This document shows, one piece after another, positions 1-8,715 of a DNA stretch of 64,000 bases; the stretch's first letter is position 1, and each line of letters starts with the position of its first letter. The translations under genes were made by a program, and so were the position numbers. Source of the DNA: Rubrivivax gelatinosus (GTDB lineage Bacteria; Pseudomonadota; Gammaproteobacteria; Burkholderiales; Burkholderiaceae_C); NCBI RefSeq assembly GCF_004340905.1, contig NZ_SLXD01000001.1, positions 248,001-312,000 of the forward strand, written 5' to 3'. A model generated the notes under the pieces. It ran no database searches, was not told where the DNA came from, and was given only the letters and a program-made list of their open reading frames with translations.

Positions 1-55
1 CGGCGCCGTGGGCCTGCTGGCCCTGGCGCTGATGCTGACCACCGGCCGCAAGTAA
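1..55 (+). CDS. C-terminal tail of an unidentified protein (5' end outside window)
   Basis: An open frame enters from the left edge (codons in frame from base 2) and ends with TAA at 53-55. Only 17 residues are visible. They are a hydrophobic stretch (VGLLALALML) followed by a short polar tail, so the protein probably ends in a membrane helix. It lies 41 bp upstream of the tubulin-like gene on the same strand, so it may belong to the same operon. Function cannot be assigned from this fragment. Confidence 0.55.
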   Translation, partial: GAVGLLALALMLTTGRK

Positions 56-96
56 GCGCAACCAGGCCGACGGCTTAGAGAACGGGCAGGTAGTTC

Positions 97-3000
97 ATGG
101 CGGACAAACTCATCGACCAGTCCGGCGCCCATGGCGCCGAGGCAGCGCCCAAGCAGGAAACCAGCATCGACCTGCGCCCCACGCTGTTCATCGGCGTCGG
201 CGGCACCGGGATGGAGGTGCTGATGCGGGTGCGGCGCCGGATCCTGAACGCCCTGTGGGGCGGTGCCGGCAACCGCACGCGTGTCGAGCAGCTGAGCGAT
301 TTCCCCGTCGCCCAGTTCATCCAACTCGACCTGGACAGCGGCGCCGTGATCGACGGTGGCCGGGCCCAGGCCGAGGACCTGCAGTTCGATCTGGTCAAGT
401 TCACCGACGACGAGAAGATCGTCGAGACCTTCGACATCGAGAAGTACAGCCGCGACGACGATGCGCTGGAGCGTTACCCGCACATCAAGGACTGGCTGTC
501 GCTGACGCCCAAGAAGATCCGTGAGCTCGGCATCGACCCGGCCAAGGGCGCCGGGCAGATCCGGGCGATCTCGCGCCTGTACTTCTTCGACAAGTACGCC
601 AAGATCCGCGACAAGATCCGGCTGAAGCTGAAGACGCTGAAGGCCGGCCTGTCGCACGAGCGCCAGCTCAACCAGCTGGGGCTCAAGATGGAGACCAGCA
701 AGTTCCGCATCGTCGTGGTGGGCTCGGTGGCCGGCGGCACGGGTTCGGGCGCCTTCCTCGACATGGGCCTGCTGGCGCGCTGGCTGGCCAAGACCGAGGT
801 CGGCAACGCCGATGTCGAGCTGATGCTCTTCCTGCCCACCGGCTATGCCGGCGCCAACAAGGACCGCACCGAAGCCAACGGCTACGCGGCCTTGATGGAG
901 CTGGAGTCGGCCATGATGGGCAACAAGGGCTATGTGGGCCGCTGGGACGCCTACGACCAGCCCGAGCTGCCGCGCGAGCCCTACAACGAGGTCTACCTGA
1001 TCGACTCGGGCAACCTCGCCCAGCAGCACACCAAGGACGTCATGGACGTCTATTACATGGTGGCGGACGCGCTGTTCGAGGATTTCGCGTCCGGCGACTT
1101 CGCGCGCCGCAAGCGCTCGGTCGCGGTGAACCAGGCGCAGCACAAGAACTTCCTGTTCGACGCGCTGGTGCCCAAGAACCGCTTCCCGGACATGCGCCTG
1201 TCCTTTGCCAAGCGCTACTCCGCGATGGGCCAGGCGGTGCTCGACACGCGCCAGGAGGCGCGCCGCGACGAGCGCACGCACCGCTGGGCCGGCGAGATGC
1301 TGAAGGCCTTCTTCGGCGTCGGCGCCTCCGACCTGGGCGCCAACCGCGCGACCGACAAGCAGCGCGACGAGTTCATGGCCCACCACATGGCCCTGCGTCC
1401 CTGCGTCTTCAGCGACTTCCCGGAGTTCTCCGACAAGAGCGTCGAGCTCAAGCGCAGCTCCGGCGAGTTCCAGGACTTCTTCATCGTCGAGGACCTGCTG
1501 CAGGACAAGAACGGCCTGCTGCTGGCGGGCGTCGAGCAGCGCGTCAACCACCGCATCGACGAGATCCGCAACGGCTTCGACCGCAAGGAATGGCCGGCGC
1601 AGGTGCGCGCGGCCGTCAAGCTGCTGGAACGCGACGCGGTGCGCGACCAGGACTCCACCGCCGACACCACCGAGGACCGCGTCAGCAAACGCCGCCGCGA
1701 GGTGCTGGAGCGCGTCAAGACGACGGTGCGCACCCAGCTCTACGCCTACCTGGACAACAAGGAGTTCGGCGGCCTCGAGTACGTGCTGTCGCTGGTCGAG
1801 CAGATCAAGGACCGGCTGGAGGCCAACGGCAGCGGCATCCTGGCCGCGCTCGCGCTGAACGCCGAGCGCTACCGCGAGATCAAGGAGGCGGTCCGCACCC
1901 GCGAGTTCGAACGCCTGCTGACCAACCTCGAGCAGACCCGCGGCGGGCTGTTCGGCGGCGGCGAGAAGCAGGCCGTCATGGTGATGGACCAGCTGCGCAC
2001 CGAGATCGCCAACGGCATCAAGTTCCATCTGCGCGCCAAGGCTGCCGATGAAGCGGCGGTGCTGATGAACGAACTGTCGACCTGGCTGGGCCGCAAGACC
2101 GGCGTCGATGCCCAGGGCCGCCCGATCTGGAGCGGGCTGGTCGGCGAACTGCAGGCCGGACGCGAGGCCGTGCTGGCGATGCTGGAGCAGCTTCAGCGCG
2201 CCAACACCATCCTGCAGCAGGACCTCAAGAAGGACCATGCGACGCTGATCAGCGTGCCCGCGCCGGACCGCGAAACCCCGATGCCCGGTGCCGCGCAGCT
2301 GCGTGAATGGGCCGACGAGGCCTTCAAGGACCTGGGCGGATCGCGCGTGCTGTTCCCGATGCTGGCCGAGGCCGAGGACCGCTTGAAGATCCTCGCCAAG
2401 GTCAAGCGCATGGCCGAGCGGCAGCTGGCCCTGGCCACCAGCAGCGAGGACGGCGCCGCGCTGGCCGATCCGTTGATCGAAGCGCTGGAGCTGATGAGCC
2501 CCAGCGCCCGCCAGGAGGCCTTCCGCAAGCTGCTGGCCTGTGCGATGCCCTGGATCGATGCCAACCTGTCCGGCGACTTCACGGTGCGCGCCGACCAGTA
2601 CAAGTGTTTCATCGGCGTGGCCGGCGCCGAGGAGTTCAAGCGCAGGTACCACAACGAGCTGGAGGTCTGCGTGCCGACCCAGGCTGGCATCACGTCGGGC
2701 CAGCTCTCGATCGTCGAGACCGGCGTTCCCGGGCGGGCCGTCTGCTACTGCGAGCTGTCGGGCGTGCCGCTGACGGTGCTGCGCGGGCTGGAGGGCTGGC
2801 GCACCAGCTACCGCAAGGAGTCCGAGCGCAGCCCCACCCACACGCACATCGACTCGACCCAGTTCAGCCATCCGATCGCACCGGCCACGAACGAGATCGC
2901 GCGCCTGGCGGAGGACTTCAAGTACTTCCTGCTGGCCGTGATGACGGGCGTGCTGACACGGTCGGCGCAGCGCATCGTGCCGCCGGGCCAGTACCAGTTC

Positions 3001-3843
3001 GCGGTCGCCCGTGGAGACGTCCGGCGCATCGGCAACGAGCGCGCGATCCGCCAGAACGGTCTGCCCGTGGCCTACCGCGAGGCCATCGTCAACCGTGTCC
3101 AGGAGCTGATCGCGGAGGCGGGGGCCGCGCCGTTGGCGGCGCTGGCCGCACTGTGTGACTACTACGAGACCGCGGTCTACACGCCCAAGCTGGTATCCGA
3201 CGCCACCGGCGCCGAGCAGGTGCGCAAGGGCTTTGCCAGCGCCATCGCCACCGAGGCCAAGCAGGAGCTGCGCGAGCGCGCCCGGCGCAAGGGCATGACG
3301 GAGCGCGAGATCAGCCAGATCGGCACGCAGCTGCTGGACGATCTCAAACGCTGGGCTGCACCCATCGGAGACTCCGACGCCGACGCCTACGACTGGGAAG
3401 TGCGAGAGCCTGGCGAGGACGGGCAACCGCGCCTGAAGTACATGATCCAGCCGGAGATGCTCAAACCCGGCGCCCTCGAGGCCCTGCTGGCCCCGCGTGC
3501 TGCCGCCGGCGGCCTGGCGGGCGCGTCCTTCCCGGCCGCGATGCCGGCCGCCGTCGTGGGCATGCCGCCCATGCCCGGCGCCATGCCGCCGCCGCTGGGC
3601 GGCATGCCTGTGCCGATCGAACAGCACCAGTACCACCTGGGCGTCAACGGCACGCAGTACGGTCCCTTCACCGCGGCCCAGATCGCGCAGATGCTGGCGT
3701 CCGGCCACATCGCCCTGGCGGGCACCAAGGTCTGGCGCCAGGGCCTGCCGGCCTGGCTGGACCTGAATCAGCTGGCCGAGCTGGCCCCTCTGCTTCAGCA
3801 GGGCCAGACCCCGCCTCCGCTGATGCCGCCGCCCCTGTCCTGA
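97..3843 (+). CDS. tubulin/FtsZ-like protein with C-terminal GYF_2 domain
   Basis: The 1248-residue protein begins with a GTPase-type strand and loop (IGVGGTG, residues 32-38). It carries a glycine-rich AGGTGSG motif near 212-218 that matches the tubulin/FtsZ signature loop. This is the layout of the Tubulin_2 (tubulin-like) family, distant FtsZ relatives proposed to act in membrane remodelling. The middle (about 450-1100) is largely helical and highly charged. A Pro/Met-rich linker (about 1135-1172) leads to a GYF_2 domain (about 1178-1232) with a YGPF motif. The ATG at 97 follows a GGGCAGG ribosome site. The next gene starts 18 bp downstream, which suggests co-transcription. The superfamily call is firm; the cellular role is unknown. 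Confidence 0.85.
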   Translation: MADKLIDQSGAHGAEAAPKQETSIDLRPTLFIGVGGTGMEVLMRVRRRILNALWGGAGNRTRVEQLSDFPVAQFIQLDLDSGAVIDGGRAQAEDLQFDLVKFTDDEKIVETFDIEKYSRDDDALERYPHIKDWLSLTPKKIRELGIDPAKGAGQIRAISRLYFFDKYAKIRDKIRLKLKTLKAGLSHERQLNQLGLKMETSKFRIVVVGSVAGGTGSGAFLDMGLLARWLAKTEVGNADVELMLFLPTGYAGANKDRTEANGYAALMELESAMMGNKGYVGRWDAYDQPELPREPYNEVYLIDSGNLAQQHTKDVMDVYYMVADALFEDFASGDFARRKRSVAVNQAQHKNFLFDALVPKNRFPDMRLSFAKRYSAMGQAVLDTRQEARRDERTHRWAGEMLKAFFGVGASDLGANRATDKQRDEFMAHHMALRPCVFSDFPEFSDKSVELKRSSGEFQDFFIVEDLLQDKNGLLLAGVEQRVNHRIDEIRNGFDRKEWPAQVRAAVKLLERDAVRDQDSTADTTEDRVSKRRREVLERVKTTVRTQLYAYLDNKEFGGLEYVLSLVEQIKDRLEANGSGILAALALNAERYREIKEAVRTREFERLLTNLEQTRGGLFGGGEKQAVMVMDQLRTEIANGIKFHLRAKAADEAAVLMNELSTWLGRKTGVDAQGRPIWSGLVGELQAGREAVLAMLEQLQRANTILQQDLKKDHATLISVPAPDRETPMPGAAQLREWADEAFKDLGGSRVLFPMLAEAEDRLKILAKVKRMAERQLALATSSEDGAALADPLIEALELMSPSARQEAFRKLLACAMPWIDANLSGDFTVRADQYKCFIGVAGAEEFKRRYHNELEVCVPTQAGITSGQLSIVETGVPGRAVCYCELSGVPLTVLRGLEGWRTSYRKESERSPTHTHIDSTQFSHPIAPATNEIARLAEDFKYFLLAVMTGVLTRSAQRIVPPGQYQFAVARGDVRRIGNERAIRQNGLPVAYREAIVNRVQELIAEAGAAPLAALAALCDYYETAVYTPKLVSDATGAEQVRKGFASAIATEAKQELRERARRKGMTEREISQIGTQLLDDLKRWAAPIGDSDADAYDWEVREPGEDGQPRLKYMIQPEMLKPGALEALLAPRAAAGGLAGASFPAAMPAAVVGMPPMPGAMPPPLGGMPVPIEQHQYHLGVNGTQYGPFTAAQIAQMLASGHIALAGTKVWRQGLPAWLDLNQLAELAPLLQQGQTPPPLMPPPLS

Positions 3844-3861
3844 ACATCCGCGAGCCCTTTC

Positions 3862-5142
3862 TTGCAAGCGCCTCCCGCCAACTGCCTGAGCTGCAACGCA
3901 CGCCTGTACTCGGCCGTTCGACACTGCCCTTTCTGCGGCAGCGCCGTGCCGCAGGCCGATGCGGCCGTGCACGCAAGCGCAGCGCCGGTCGCTGCGCCGG
4001 TCGCTGCGTCCACACCGGCGGCCATCCCGGCCGCGGCAGCCCGGCAGCCCGAGCCGCCGGGAGGCGCGACCGGCACACGGACCGGCGACGAGCCACGCGT
4101 CGCCGAGGCGAAGCCGGCTTCCGGAACCTCGTCCCGCCGATCCACGGCCGCGCCGACGCCGGCACCCGCGGCACCCGCGCCGGCTGCAACCAAAGCCGCC
4201 GGCACGCCGACTCCGCAGTCGCCACCGCCGGGCCCGCCGCCGACCACGGAGAGCGACACGGGCAAGGCGGGGCGCGGCGGCATGGGCCTGATGGGCAAAC
4301 TGGCGCTGGCGCTGGTCGCCCTGGGCGGTGCCGCCTTCTTCTTCACCGGCAACTCCCCGCGCGAGCCCGACCCCTGCCAGGACGCGCTGGACCAGGCGGC
4401 CAGCCTGCTGGCCAGCGGCAATGCGGCCGCGGCGCGCAGCCAGACGGTGCTCGCCACGGCGTCGTGCAGCGGTGAGGCCCGCGCCAAGGCCACGGATCTG
4501 CAGGCCGCGGCGGACAAGGTGCTGGCCAGGCAGGCGGCCTGCGAACGCAGCTTCCGCCAGATCGGCAACCTGGTGGCCGACCGGCGGCTCGAAAAGGCGC
4601 GGTCCCAGCTCGATGCGCTGGAGACCGCCTGCGTCGAGAGCCCGCAGGGCAAGGCCTTGCAGCAGAAGATCAACCAAGCCCGGGCGACGGCCACCGACGC
4701 CGCCGGCCAGGTGCGCCAGCATCTCGCCGAGGGCAACCTGAAGAGCGCCCGCGAGCAGCTGGAGCGCCTGGCGGCCAGCAACCGCGAACACGCCGATCTG
4801 GCCGGCCTGCGGCAGGAGGTCCAGGCGGCCGGTGCGAGGCAGGAGCGCGAGGCGATGCCCGAGCAGACGCCTGCACCGCCGTTGCGGGCGGCGCAGCCCG
4901 CGCCGAGCCCGGCCCCCGCGGCACCGGCGCCCCAGCCGGTCGCCAATGCACAGGCAGAGATGGCCCAGGTGCTGCTGCGCGACGCGGAGAACGCCTTGCG
5001 TCAGCTGCGCTTCGACGCCGCGAAGACCTTCGTCGACAGCGCCCAGCGCCTGGACCCGCAGAACCCGCAGGCTGCCGCGCTGGCGCGCCGCATCAAGGAA
5101 CGTGAACTGCAGTATCTGAGGGAGGAGACCTCCATCAAGTGA
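3862..5142 (+). CDS. zinc-ribbon, proline-rich, single-pass membrane protein with helical-repeat periplasmic part
   Basis: The start is TTG. A zinc ribbon (two CxxC pairs, CLSC near residue 8 and CPFC near 22) sits at the very N terminus, so a later start would destroy it. Residues about 35-140 are Ala/Pro-rich and include PPPGPPP at 121-127. A single transmembrane helix follows at about 147-163. After it come about 260 residues of charged Ala/Leu/Gln-rich helices resembling TPR-like repeats, ending DPQNPQAAALARR. The predicted topology is cytoplasmic ribbon and proline region with a periplasmic repeat domain. It lies between the tubulin-like gene and a lipoprotein gene. No specific family was recognised. 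Confidence 0.75.
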   Translation: MQAPPANCLSCNARLYSAVRHCPFCGSAVPQADAAVHASAAPVAAPVAASTPAAIPAAAARQPEPPGGATGTRTGDEPRVAEAKPASGTSSRRSTAAPTPAPAAPAPAATKAAGTPTPQSPPPGPPPTTESDTGKAGRGGMGLMGKLALALVALGGAAFFFTGNSPREPDPCQDALDQAASLLASGNAAAARSQTVLATASCSGEARAKATDLQAAADKVLARQAACERSFRQIGNLVADRRLEKARSQLDALETACVESPQGKALQQKINQARATATDAAGQVRQHLAEGNLKSAREQLERLAASNREHADLAGLRQEVQAAGARQEREAMPEQTPAPPLRAAQPAPSPAPAAPAPQPVANAQAEMAQVLLRDAENALRQLRFDAAKTFVDSAQRLDPQNPQAAALARRIKERELQYLREETSIK

Positions 5143-5189
5143 GGACTGCCGCACGGCCAAGGCCACAATCGCAGCATCAGGGAGACGAC

Positions 5190-5888
5190 ATGAAATCGAT
5201 CCAGCCGCTTCAACGCACGATCGCCTGCATCGCCGCCACGGCCCTGCTGGGGGCGTGCGCCACGACCCAGGGGCCCGCGGGGGACCAGACCACCGACGAC
5301 GACCCCTGCGGCGTGACGACGAGTGCTGCCGTGGGCGCATTGGCCGGCGCCGTGCTGGGCGGGCTCATCGACGGCAAGCGGGGCGCGGTGCGGGGTGCCG
5401 TCATCGGTGCGGGCACCGGGGCACTGGCCTGCGTCGCGATCAACCATCAGTCCCGCCAGACGAAGACGGCCGCACAGGCCGAACAGGACTACCTGAAGGT
5501 CCGCAAGACGCTGCCGGCCGAACCCGAGGTGACGGCCTATGCCGCGCGTCTGGAGTCCGGTTCGGTGCAGCGCGGCCAGCCGCTCAAGGTCAACTCGACG
5601 CTCGAGCTGGTCAATGGCCGCGGCAGCAAGGTCAATGAGGTGCGCGAGGAACTGGTCGTCTTCAACCCCGACGGCACGCCCTTCAAGACCGGCAGCAAGC
5701 CTTTCACGGCCAACTCGGCCGGCCGCTTCGAGAACTCATTCGAGCTGAGACTGCCGGAAGCTGCCCCGCAAGGCGCCTATGCGCTGAAGACGAACGTCTA
5801 CGTGAACGGCAAGATGCTGGCGACACGCGATCTGCGCACCCAGGTGGTGTGGGACGGCAGCTCCGGCGTCATCGTCGCCTCGCGCTAA
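5190..5888 (+). CDS. glycine-zipper outer-membrane-type lipoprotein
   Basis: The start is ATG at 5190, preceded by GGGAG. The N terminus MKSIQPLQR leads to a lipobox LLGAC (Cys23), so this is a predicted lipoprotein of 232 residues. Residues about 45-80 form a glycine-zipper-like hydrophobic segment (GALAGAVLGG, GAVIGAGTGAL), as in SlyB/17-kDa-antigen type proteins. The rest is probably a beta-rich domain, with alternating hydrophobic strands ending VVWDGSSGVIV. An in-frame extension to 5139 is possible but lacks the signal peptide start. It follows the zinc-ribbon membrane gene by 47 bp, probably in the same operon. Confidence 0.75.
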   Translation: MKSIQPLQRTIACIAATALLGACATTQGPAGDQTTDDDPCGVTTSAAVGALAGAVLGGLIDGKRGAVRGAVIGAGTGALACVAINHQSRQTKTAAQAEQDYLKVRKTLPAEPEVTAYAARLESGSVQRGQPLKVNSTLELVNGRGSKVNEVREELVVFNPDGTPFKTGSKPFTANSAGRFENSFELRLPEAAPQGAYALKTNVYVNGKMLATRDLRTQVVWDGSSGVIVASR

Positions 5889-6186
5889 GCCGCGCATCGG
5901 CTTTCCCCGGCGCTGCCGCCGATCGCCGCGGCGCCGTGTGGCGGTGGCAGCTCCTCCGAGCCGAATCCCCGCACAAGGCCCGCTTCATGGGCCTGGCGCG
6001 GCGACGCCGCCGCGCAGCCGCCGAGGCGGTTCTCGACGCCGAATAGAGCGGCGCGCAGCGATCCGCGATTGCCTCCCGACGCGGTCAATTCGAATGACCG
6101 TTTGCGTGCCTGTTGCCCGGGAATGGCCGAGTTTTGTTCTATGTTTGCGGTTTCAATTCCTTGTTCTTGAGAAACACTCTCGCGCG
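5889..6186. other. intergenic region, no gene supported
   Basis: This 298-base gap separates the lipoprotein gene from the YcbL-type gene. Reading frames that cross it have no start with a ribosome site and no recognisable protein. The last 80 bases are relatively AT-rich and probably hold the promoter of the downstream gene, but no clear -35/-10 pair was found. Confidence 0.5.
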
Positions 6187-6825
6187 ATGCTCCAGTACCG
6201 AACCGTCCCCGTCACGCCCTTCCAGCAGAACTGCAGCATCGTCTGGTGCGATGAGACGCGTGAAGCCGCGGTGCTGGACCCGGGCGGCGACGTGCCGCGC
6301 ATCCTGGCGGCGATCGAGGAACTCGACGTCGCGCCGCGGCTGATCCTGCTGACGCACGCCCACATCGACCACGCCGGCGGCGCCGGCCGCCTGGCACGCG
6401 AGCTGGCGCTGCCGATCGTCGGCCCGCACGAGGGCGACAAGTTCTGGATCGACGGCCTCGCGCAGCAGGCGGCGATGTTCGGCTTCGCGCCGGCCGAAGC
6501 CTTCATGCCGGTGCGCTGGCTCGACGACGGTGACACCGTCGCCGTCGGCCGCACGACGCTGGCGGTGCGCCACTGCCCGGGGCACACGCCGGGCCACGTC
6601 GTCTTCCACAACGCCGAGGCGAAACGCGCCTTCGTCGGCGACGTGCTGTTCGCCGGCAGCGTCGGCCGCACCGATTTCCCCGGCGGCGACCACCAGACGC
6701 TGATCGACAGCATCGTGCAGCGCCTGTGGCCGATGGGCGACGACACCGTCTTCGTGCCTGGCCACGGGCCGGAAAGCACGTTCGGCGAGGAACGACGCCA
6801 CAACCCCTACCTGCGTGGCACCTGA
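6187..6825 (+). CDS. YcbL-type metallo-beta-lactamase-fold hydrolase (glyoxalase II-like)
   Basis: The 212-residue protein aligns end to end with Escherichia coli YcbL: PVTPFQQNCSIVW at the N terminus, HAHIDH metal-binding motif, FWIDGL, HCPGHTPGHVVF, GDVLFAGSVGR and VPGHGPEST. The two-metal ligand set of the glyoxalase II branch (HxHxDH, a second His, Asp, a third His) is intact. Such enzymes hydrolyse thioesters; the physiological substrate of YcbL proteins is not settled. The ATG at 6187 was chosen over upstream in-frame starts because the family begins at this point. Confidence 0.9.
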   Translation: MLQYRTVPVTPFQQNCSIVWCDETREAAVLDPGGDVPRILAAIEELDVAPRLILLTHAHIDHAGGAGRLARELALPIVGPHEGDKFWIDGLAQQAAMFGFAPAEAFMPVRWLDDGDTVAVGRTTLAVRHCPGHTPGHVVFHNAEAKRAFVGDVLFAGSVGRTDFPGGDHQTLIDSIVQRLWPMGDDTVFVPGHGPESTFGEERRHNPYLRGT

Positions 6826-6928
6826 GCCGAAGAACAGGGCGGCTGCGATTGACCTATTTCAAGGCTGCCGCCGCCGAGCGGCCGCTACGCTGACGGTTTC
6901 ATCGATTCAGACCGACCGGCGGCGCCCC

Positions 6929-7216
6929 ATGAAGATCATCGGCATCCCCTTGCGCAAGCCCAGCTTCGACGAAGTGACCGCCGCCGCCGTGATGGGCAGC
7001 GGGCTGTGGCTGCTGCTCGTCGGCCTGGCCCACGCCAGCGGCATGGCGCTGGAGCGGGCCGACGCCGGCGCGCTGCTCGTCGTCGCGCTGTGGGGCGCGC
7101 TGAGTGCACGCGTGGGCATCCACGTCGGCCAGGGCGAGCGCCATCTGCTGGCCAACCTGGCCGTCAGCGCCGTGCTGCTGGGCGCCTACCAGGCCGCGGT
7201 GACGCTGGCCGGCTGA
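6929..7216 (+). CDS. small inner-membrane protein, unknown function
   Basis: The 95-residue protein starts at an ATG after a short leader. It has three hydrophobic segments (around residues 20-36, 46-60 and 74-92) separated by short charged loops, so it is predicted to be an integral membrane protein. Codon usage matches its neighbours. It lies between the YcbL-type gene and the crotonase-family gene on the same strand. No family was recognised. Confidence 0.6.
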   Translation: MKIIGIPLRKPSFDEVTAAAVMGSGLWLLLVGLAHASGMALERADAGALLVVALWGALSARVGIHVGQGERHLLANLAVSAVLLGAYQAAVTLAG

Positions 7217-7290
7217 ACGCGCCGGCCGCGGGAGGACAATCCCGGCTCCCGGCCGTCGTGCGGACGGCCGCCACCCGGAGAACCCTCACG

Positions 7291-8073
7291 ATGGCCGAAC
7301 CCTCCCCGCTGCGTGTCGAGCGCGACGGCGCGATCCTGCGCCTGACCGTCGACCGGCCGGAGCGCCACAACCCCCTGTCGATGGCGGTGCTGGGCGCGCT
7401 GCGCGAAGCGCTGCTGCGCCACGCCCACGACCCCGCGCTGCGCTGCGTGCTCGTCACCGGCGCCGGCGAGCGTTATTTCGCCGCCGGCGGCGACGTGCAC
7501 GAACTGGAGTCGGTGCGCAGCGACGACGACGCGCGGCTGATGTCCGACCGCGGCCGCACCGTGCTGGACACGGTGCGCGACTGCCCGGTGCCGGTGCTCG
7601 CGGTGCTCAACGGCGACGCCATCGGCGGCGGCAGCGAGCTGGCCGTGGCCTGCGACTTCCGCCTGATGCGCGAAGGCACGCACATCGGTTTCATCCACGG
7701 CAAGCTGGCCATCACCTCGGCCTGGGGCGGCGGCCCGGACCTGGCCTCGCTGGTCGGCCCGGCACGCGCGCTGCGCATGATGTCGCGCTGCGAGCTGGTG
7801 CCGGCACAGACCGCACTCGCCTGGGGCCTGGCCGACCTCGTCGTGCCCGACGCCGCGGCGATGCCGGCGGCGGTGGACGAGTTCATCGCGCCGATCCTGC
7901 GCCAGACACGCGCCGCGCTGACCGGCGCCGTCGAGCAGACGCGGGCGCTGCGCCGCGGCGAGTCCTACCGCGAGCGGCGCGAGATCGAGCAGCGCCACTT
8001 CGTGCGCGCCTGGGTGCACGAGGACCACTGGGCGGCGGTGGAGCGCTTCAAGACGCGCAAGCGCGGCGCCTGA
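7291..8073 (+). CDS. enoyl-CoA hydratase/isomerase (crotonase) family protein
   Basis: This is a 260-residue crotonase-fold protein. The oxyanion-hole segments are present: FAAGGDVHEL near residue 67 and NGDAIGGGSELAVACDF near 109. The loop that normally carries the first catalytic Glu reads HGKLAITSAWGGG, with no Glu at the usual place, and the second Glu position also appears changed. The true reaction may therefore differ from hydration (isomerase, or a decarboxylase like those with WGG in this loop). The C-terminal helix ends FKTRKRGA. It faces a convergent acetyltransferase gene. The family call is firm; the substrate is unknown. Confidence 0.85.
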   Translation: MAEPSPLRVERDGAILRLTVDRPERHNPLSMAVLGALREALLRHAHDPALRCVLVTGAGERYFAAGGDVHELESVRSDDDARLMSDRGRTVLDTVRDCPVPVLAVLNGDAIGGGSELAVACDFRLMREGTHIGFIHGKLAITSAWGGGPDLASLVGPARALRMMSRCELVPAQTALAWGLADLVVPDAAAMPAAVDEFIAPILRQTRAALTGAVEQTRALRRGESYRERREIEQRHFVRAWVHEDHWAAVERFKTRKRGA

Positions 8074-8077
8074 AGCC

Positions 8078-8638
8078 TCAGGGCGCCGGCGGCGTGCGCG
8101 CGTAGACCCGCGTCGTGCGCAAGCGCCCCTGCAGGTCCAGCCGTTCGTTGACCAGCGTGCCTTCGTGGCGGAAGCCGGCGCGTTCGGCCAGCTTCCAGCT
8201 GCGCAGGTTGCGTTCGTCGCAGGTCAGGAAGACACGGTTCGCGCCGAGCTCGCCGAGCGCGTGGTCGGCCAGCGCGCGCACGCCTTCGGTGATCAGGCCC
8301 TGGCCCTCGTGGCCGGCGCGGCACCAGTAGCCGACCTCGAAGCGGCGCAGCGTCCAGTCGGGGCCGTGCAGGCCGCTGCCGCCGACCAGGCGGCCCGAGC
8401 CCTTCAGGAAGAAGAAGGCCATCATGTCCTCGTTGAGCAGCCAGCGCGCCTGGCCGCGACGGCAGTTGGCCTCGGACTGCTCCAGCGTTGGCGGCGGCGT
8501 CACCCAGCCCAGCCAGGGCGCGAGCAGCGGCAGCGACTCCAGCACCGCGGCGTTGAACACCGGCCCGTCGCCCGGGCGCGGCACGCGGATCACGAGGCGC
8601 TCGGTCTCGAGCTGTTCGGGCAGCTGGTTGGAAGGCAT
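8078..8638 (-). CDS. GNAT acetyltransferase, RimJ/RimL type
   Basis: The 186-residue protein opens with LETERLVIRVPRPGDG, the standard start of RimJ/RimL-like N-acetyltransferases. It also contains FEVGYWCRAGHEGQGLITEG, the acetyl-CoA-binding loop in the QGxG/A form, and ends with the conserved RVFLTCDERNLRSWKLAERAGF segment. The start at 8638 was chosen over longer in-frame options because the family begins at MPSNQLPEQLETERL. It is convergent with the crotonase gene (4 bp between stops). It probably acetylates a protein N terminus or small molecule; the substrate is unknown. Confidence 0.85.
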   Translation of the reverse strand: MPSNQLPEQLETERLVIRVPRPGDGPVFNAAVLESLPLLAPWLGWVTPPPTLEQSEANCRRGQARWLLNEDMMAFFFLKGSGRLVGGSGLHGPDWTLRRFEVGYWCRAGHEGQGLITEGVRALADHALGELGANRVFLTCDERNLRSWKLAERAGFRHEGTLVNERLDLQGRLRTTRVYARTPPAP

Positions 8639-8715
8639 CGGGGCACTCCGGCAGGTTGCGTGCAGCCTAGCGGGCCGGCCGGCGCCGCGGAAGCGCCGGG
8701 TGCACGAGCGCGGGA

